A DNA stretch of 64,000 nt from Bugula neritina (lineage: Eukaryota; Bryozoa; Gymnolaemata; Cheilostomatida; Bugulidae). Under the pieces are notes generated by a model. That model was not told the origin of the DNA and ran no database searches. It saw only the letters and a list, made by a program, of their open reading frames with translations. Below are positions 60,340 to 64,000 of this stretch, piece by piece. The position numbers were made by a program, and so were the translations under genes. The stretch spans positions 15,623,133 to 15,687,132 of the forward strand of contig OZ037769.1 of NCBI GenBank assembly GCA_964035545.1. The letters are read 5' to 3'. Within the stretch, counting starts at the first letter, position 1. Every line of letters begins with the position of its first letter.

Positions 60340-61970
60340 GAGTTTTCAATTAGAGCAAACAGTCTACAAAATTTGTTTTGAGTCTGAATAATAAAATAAC
60401 TTTGCAGAAAGAAATTGGCAGTTTTCAAGTCTACAGGTGCTTTTACCAGCTTTTGTCAAATATTCAATTTGGCCAAGATAGAAATTCTATGACTTACCCG
60501 GCTTTGTAGAAGCTACACGCTCAAACCATTTTCTCGCAATAAAATTTTCAGTAATGCAATTTTAGAATACAGTCAAAAGCGATGGTTATTATATATTGGC
60601 TTTTAGATATTACTTTGTCAGCTTCATGATTTAGGAAAGCTCCTGTAGTTCAAAGAAAGTCTTAAAAAATTATAATCATATTAGCTACCATTCTCATTTA
60701 TCACATTTTACTGATTTTGGTTCACATTACGTTTTTACAGGACATTAAGTAGTTATAGTGTGAATCGTGGTTTAGGCTACTGTTAAAAACTAGTCTTCAA
60801 TACATCTATAGAAAGGTGGAATGAGCTGAAACTGGGTATAGTATTTCCAGGAAAGTATAAAATTGTCCAATAGAATGTTGTCCCGAAACTTGATAGCTTC
60901 CTGTTAAATGCCTGCAATGTCTAAGAAATGGCTCACTAGTTATGGATTAATAAAATAGAATCAGGAAGTAACCTCAGTGTCAGTGTTTATATCTCATATT
61001 AATATTTTATTTTATTTCACCCAAATTTCTTAACTTCTGTCAAGATAGCTGTTCGAACATATTACATGTCATATAAAACTAATGTAGAAATCAATGTAGC
61101 CGCAAAGCAAATAAATTTGCATAATTTACTGAAGATGTTTCTATTTTTGCATGTAGTTGGCTGCATAGTACATCATTATAAAAAGTTGTAGGCAGTGTAG
61201 TTAACTTGCAATTTAAATTCCAATTCATCTTTCCTGGTTTGATTGGTTGCATTTTTTAGGTAAATAAAAAACAGCTATTTCATACCATCAAACATTTCTG
61301 GAGTATAATATAATATCACACATCAGGTATTGTAAGAATCAGGAAGACGTGTTTGGCAAATTCTTAGGTGACTCAACAAGATTGATGGTGTATCTGTGAA
61401 AAATGTCTAAAAATAACCAAATAATCACAAATATGGCAATAGGGGAATTGATATTTCCACTAATTTTGAATTTAATTAAATTGTACAGCTTTTCTGCAAA
61501 TGAAGCTTTGACACAATTTCAAGCTACTACAATGCTATAGCATTGCTGAAACTACTTGCAATCACTTGCTGCCACCTGCTAGCACTTGCTATCTTTTATT
61601 GACACCTACTACGACTTGTTAGCACTTGCATTGTCTATATGACCCAAAACAGCCTTTGCTTTGAATGATATTACATGTATATTATATTAAAAATATAGTT
61701 AAAAGTTTCCCCAGGTATGTAGATTTGGCGTGCTGTGTGATATGGCTATGTAGGCTATACTTTGATCAAATTCAAAGTCCTTGACCTTGTCAATAGGCAT
61801 AACAAAGGATAGAAATGTTCAAATAAGCTCTGGCAAAATAAAAATAAATATTTTTCAAATTAAAATAATTCTATAATAATTCTATAAATTTTTGGTAATA
61901 AAAATTCTGCACAGCGTCAGGCAGTGCGCTTGACCTGCCAGGTAATGCTACACATTTTGAGTTTAAATGG
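60340..61970. other. Non-coding stretch
   Basis: No gene recognised. Confidence 0.4.
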
Positions 61971-61974
61971 CAAT

Positions 61975-62160
61975 GACATCTACCTACATCATAGCAATGA
62001 TATCTACCTATATAATAGCATTGATGTCTACCTATATAATAACATTGATGTCTACCTATATAATAACAATGATGTCTACCTATATAATAACAATGATGTC
62101 TACCTATATAATAACAATGATGTCTACCTATATAATAACAATGATGTCTACCTATATATA
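61975..62160. repeat. 24-bp minisatellite
   Basis: About 7.5 copies of a 24-bp unit containing GATGTCTACCTATATAATAA. It begins next to a weak tRNA-like segment (GTGCGCTTGACCTGCCAGGT). Confidence 0.93.
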
Positions 62161-62169
62161 TTAACAACC

Positions 62170-63440
62170 ACACAACTTTTACCAACTGCCAACTCTGCAA
62201 TAAAAATGATTCAAGACTCAAACATTTAAAATATTCGATGTTATAGCAAACTATTGATGTGTTACAAATAAAAGCAAATAGTTGAATCTATAAAATGGAA
62301 TGCAAAACTTGAAGAGTTAAAATTTCTTGAAAAGCTTCAATGATTTGTTTTTAAGCTTATTTCAAATTCAAATGTTCTTACACTAAGCATCATTGCAGAG
62401 TTTCTGCAGTTCATATAGTAATAAGGGATATAGGGTGAAAGGTCATAGGGTATAAGGTCTTGGGGTGAAAGGTCATGTTGTAACAGAAGCCAGATATTTT
62501 TACAGACTAGAGCATCAAAAAACATTTTGTTTCAAGTTTTTTTAGAATGCCTAAGAAGAAATTCTGAATTCCAAAGGAACTCATTTGTTTGTTTTGTCAT
62601 ATCTAATCAAAAGTGAAAGAAAAAACATGTATAGTTATAAAAAAAAGGAAAATATTAATAACAAGGCACAATAACACTGCAGCTAATCAAGACACATCAA
62701 GCTTCAAGTATTTTCAATAATACGGTAAAGTCTCAACTTAGTCAAGCATTGGAAAAGCATAACAATAATCTACTAATGAATATATGCAAAACGTGGTGTA
62801 TATTTGCAATTCAATTTAATCTTGCGATTTAATATATGCCACATAGGTTTTTTTTTATATTTTCTATTAAACTACATTATCTGATTTAATTCTATTTCCT
62901 GTAACTTTTTTTATTTAAATATAGTTTAAATTTGATATTTTTTATAGTCAACGCTATGCACTCTATTATTTTTACATGTTGCAATTAAATACGAATTTGC
63001 TGTAATTTATGTTGTGAGCTTCCCTTTTCCATGACAACAAGTAGTGACCTTCACTATAGAAACAGCTAAGAATGTTCAAGAAAGATTAATAGATTTCCTA
63101 TAAACTCTACTTTCTCTCTATATCTGTATATTCCCTGTGGGCAGTTGTAAAAGAAACTCTTTGTAAATGTGTCAAGAAATTTAAGTCTTTTTTCACTTTT
63201 TACCAAAATCTTCATTCTGCTGGCCAAAAGTAAACTGGCATTAAGAAATAAGTCTGTATTTTAATATTATAGCTTGTCATTGCTGTATGTCGTTGCTGAG
63301 GGGTAAAGGCTTTTTATATAAGCTTTTGGTGTTCACTTTAAATTTTACATTTTAATTATGATCAGTTGAACCTTTTTTTTTCTGTTGATATGATGAGTGC
63401 AATCAATGGACGCCAGCAAATCAGGCACCCACATAACTCT
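62170..63440. other. Non-coding stretch
   Basis: No supported feature; a short GGTCATAGGGTATAAGGTC repeat lies near 62430-62475. Confidence 0.4.
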
Positions 63441-63451
63441 GGCCAAACACC

Positions 63452-63540
63452 AGTACAACTCGCACCACAGTATCAGTACAACTTATAGCACCACAGTACC
63501 AGTACAACTAGCACCACAGTACCAGTACAACTAGCACCCG
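63452..63540. repeat. 23-bp short tandem repeat
   Basis: About four units containing CACCACAGTACCAGTACAAC. Confidence 0.9.
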
Positions 63541-63789
63541 AGCCCATACCAGTAATTTTATGATTATACTTTGAAGGACAGAATATTTTATTTGCATCAT
63601 AATATAATATATTACTATTATTGTGAATTATTATATACTGGTAATATTTTTTTAAAAGCATATATAGAGTTATTCAATTATCTTGCAACAAAATGTTTAA
63701 CAAATTTTATCTATTTTATTTCTAATGTAGTAATTTTTCAGATGTATGATTGAAATGATATAACCATGCAATAGTATATTATATAATCT

Positions 63790-63872
63790 AATGTAAGTGG
63801 TATATGCCATATAACTATATATGCATTATATGTATAATCATGTATATTATAATATATGAATGTATATTATAT

Positions 63873-63935
<63 letters not shown>

Positions 63936-64000
63936 GAATGTATACATTCGTATATATAATATAGTATATTTGTATATTGTAATATATATATTATAATATT
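63790..64000. repeat. TA-rich region with (TA)n core
   Basis: Interrupted TATA-rich DNA with a pure TA tract at about 63882-63930, and a CGAATGTATACATTCG palindrome near 63935-63950. Confidence 0.9.

Overview
The window is AT-rich genomic DNA from an animal, most likely an invertebrate (perhaps a mollusc or other lophotrochozoan; the species cannot be fixed from the sequence). Evidence for this is spliced genes with GT..AG introns, CUB and D8C extracellular domains, Penelope-like retroelements (PLEs) with hammerhead ribozymes, tRNA-derived repeats, and many long micro- and minisatellites. There are no bacterial features. Genes are sparse and nearly all recognisable ones lie on the minus strand.

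0-11 kb. Two tRNA-like repeats come first, then a secreted Thr-rich protein with an eight-cysteine D8C domain (2912-3745, minus), whose promoter and 5' end are duplicated as a truncated copy at 565-785. Next is the most interesting gene (4946-10826, minus). Seven exons assemble with consistent splice phases into a 651-residue type I receptor: signal peptide, two CUB-like domains, mucin-like stalk, one membrane segment, a basic juxtamembrane exon, and a roughly 260-residue acidic tail with many YxxL/I, YxN and one ITAM-like tyrosine motif. Its last intron holds a PLE fragment with a hammerhead ribozyme and a 24-bp minisatellite that begins exactly at, and repeats, the exon-6 splice donor. D8C and CUB proteins side by side suggest a surface-recognition or innate-immune neighbourhood; that is inference.

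11-29 kb. Mostly non-coding: a 15-bp minisatellite, TA tracts, a 1.55-kb tandem duplication (17.5-20.6 kb), a 0.75-kb terminal-inverted-repeat element (22067-22814), a fold-back element, a GA tract and other repeats. A few isolated splice-bounded ORFs may be exons of unidentified genes.

29-58 kb. Three paralogous genes for four-transmembrane proteins (32.1, 49.4 and 56.8 kb, all minus) form a dispersed tandem family, each with the coding sequence in one exon behind a 5'-UTR intron. Between them lie a second PLE (38.66-41.49 kb) made of an inverted partial copy joined to an internally deleted copy, an isolated third hammerhead ribozyme inside TA repeats (41644-41690), TC and CA microsatellites (the CA run is 372 bp), a 36-bp and a 27-bp minisatellite, and two copies of a tRNA-derived SINE (35.0 and 55.9 kb). 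Unassigned candidate exons occur at 29.0-30.1, 33.9, 53.7 and 54.4 kb.

58-64 kb. No gene recognised; degenerate simple repeats, a 24-bp minisatellite and TA-rich DNA.
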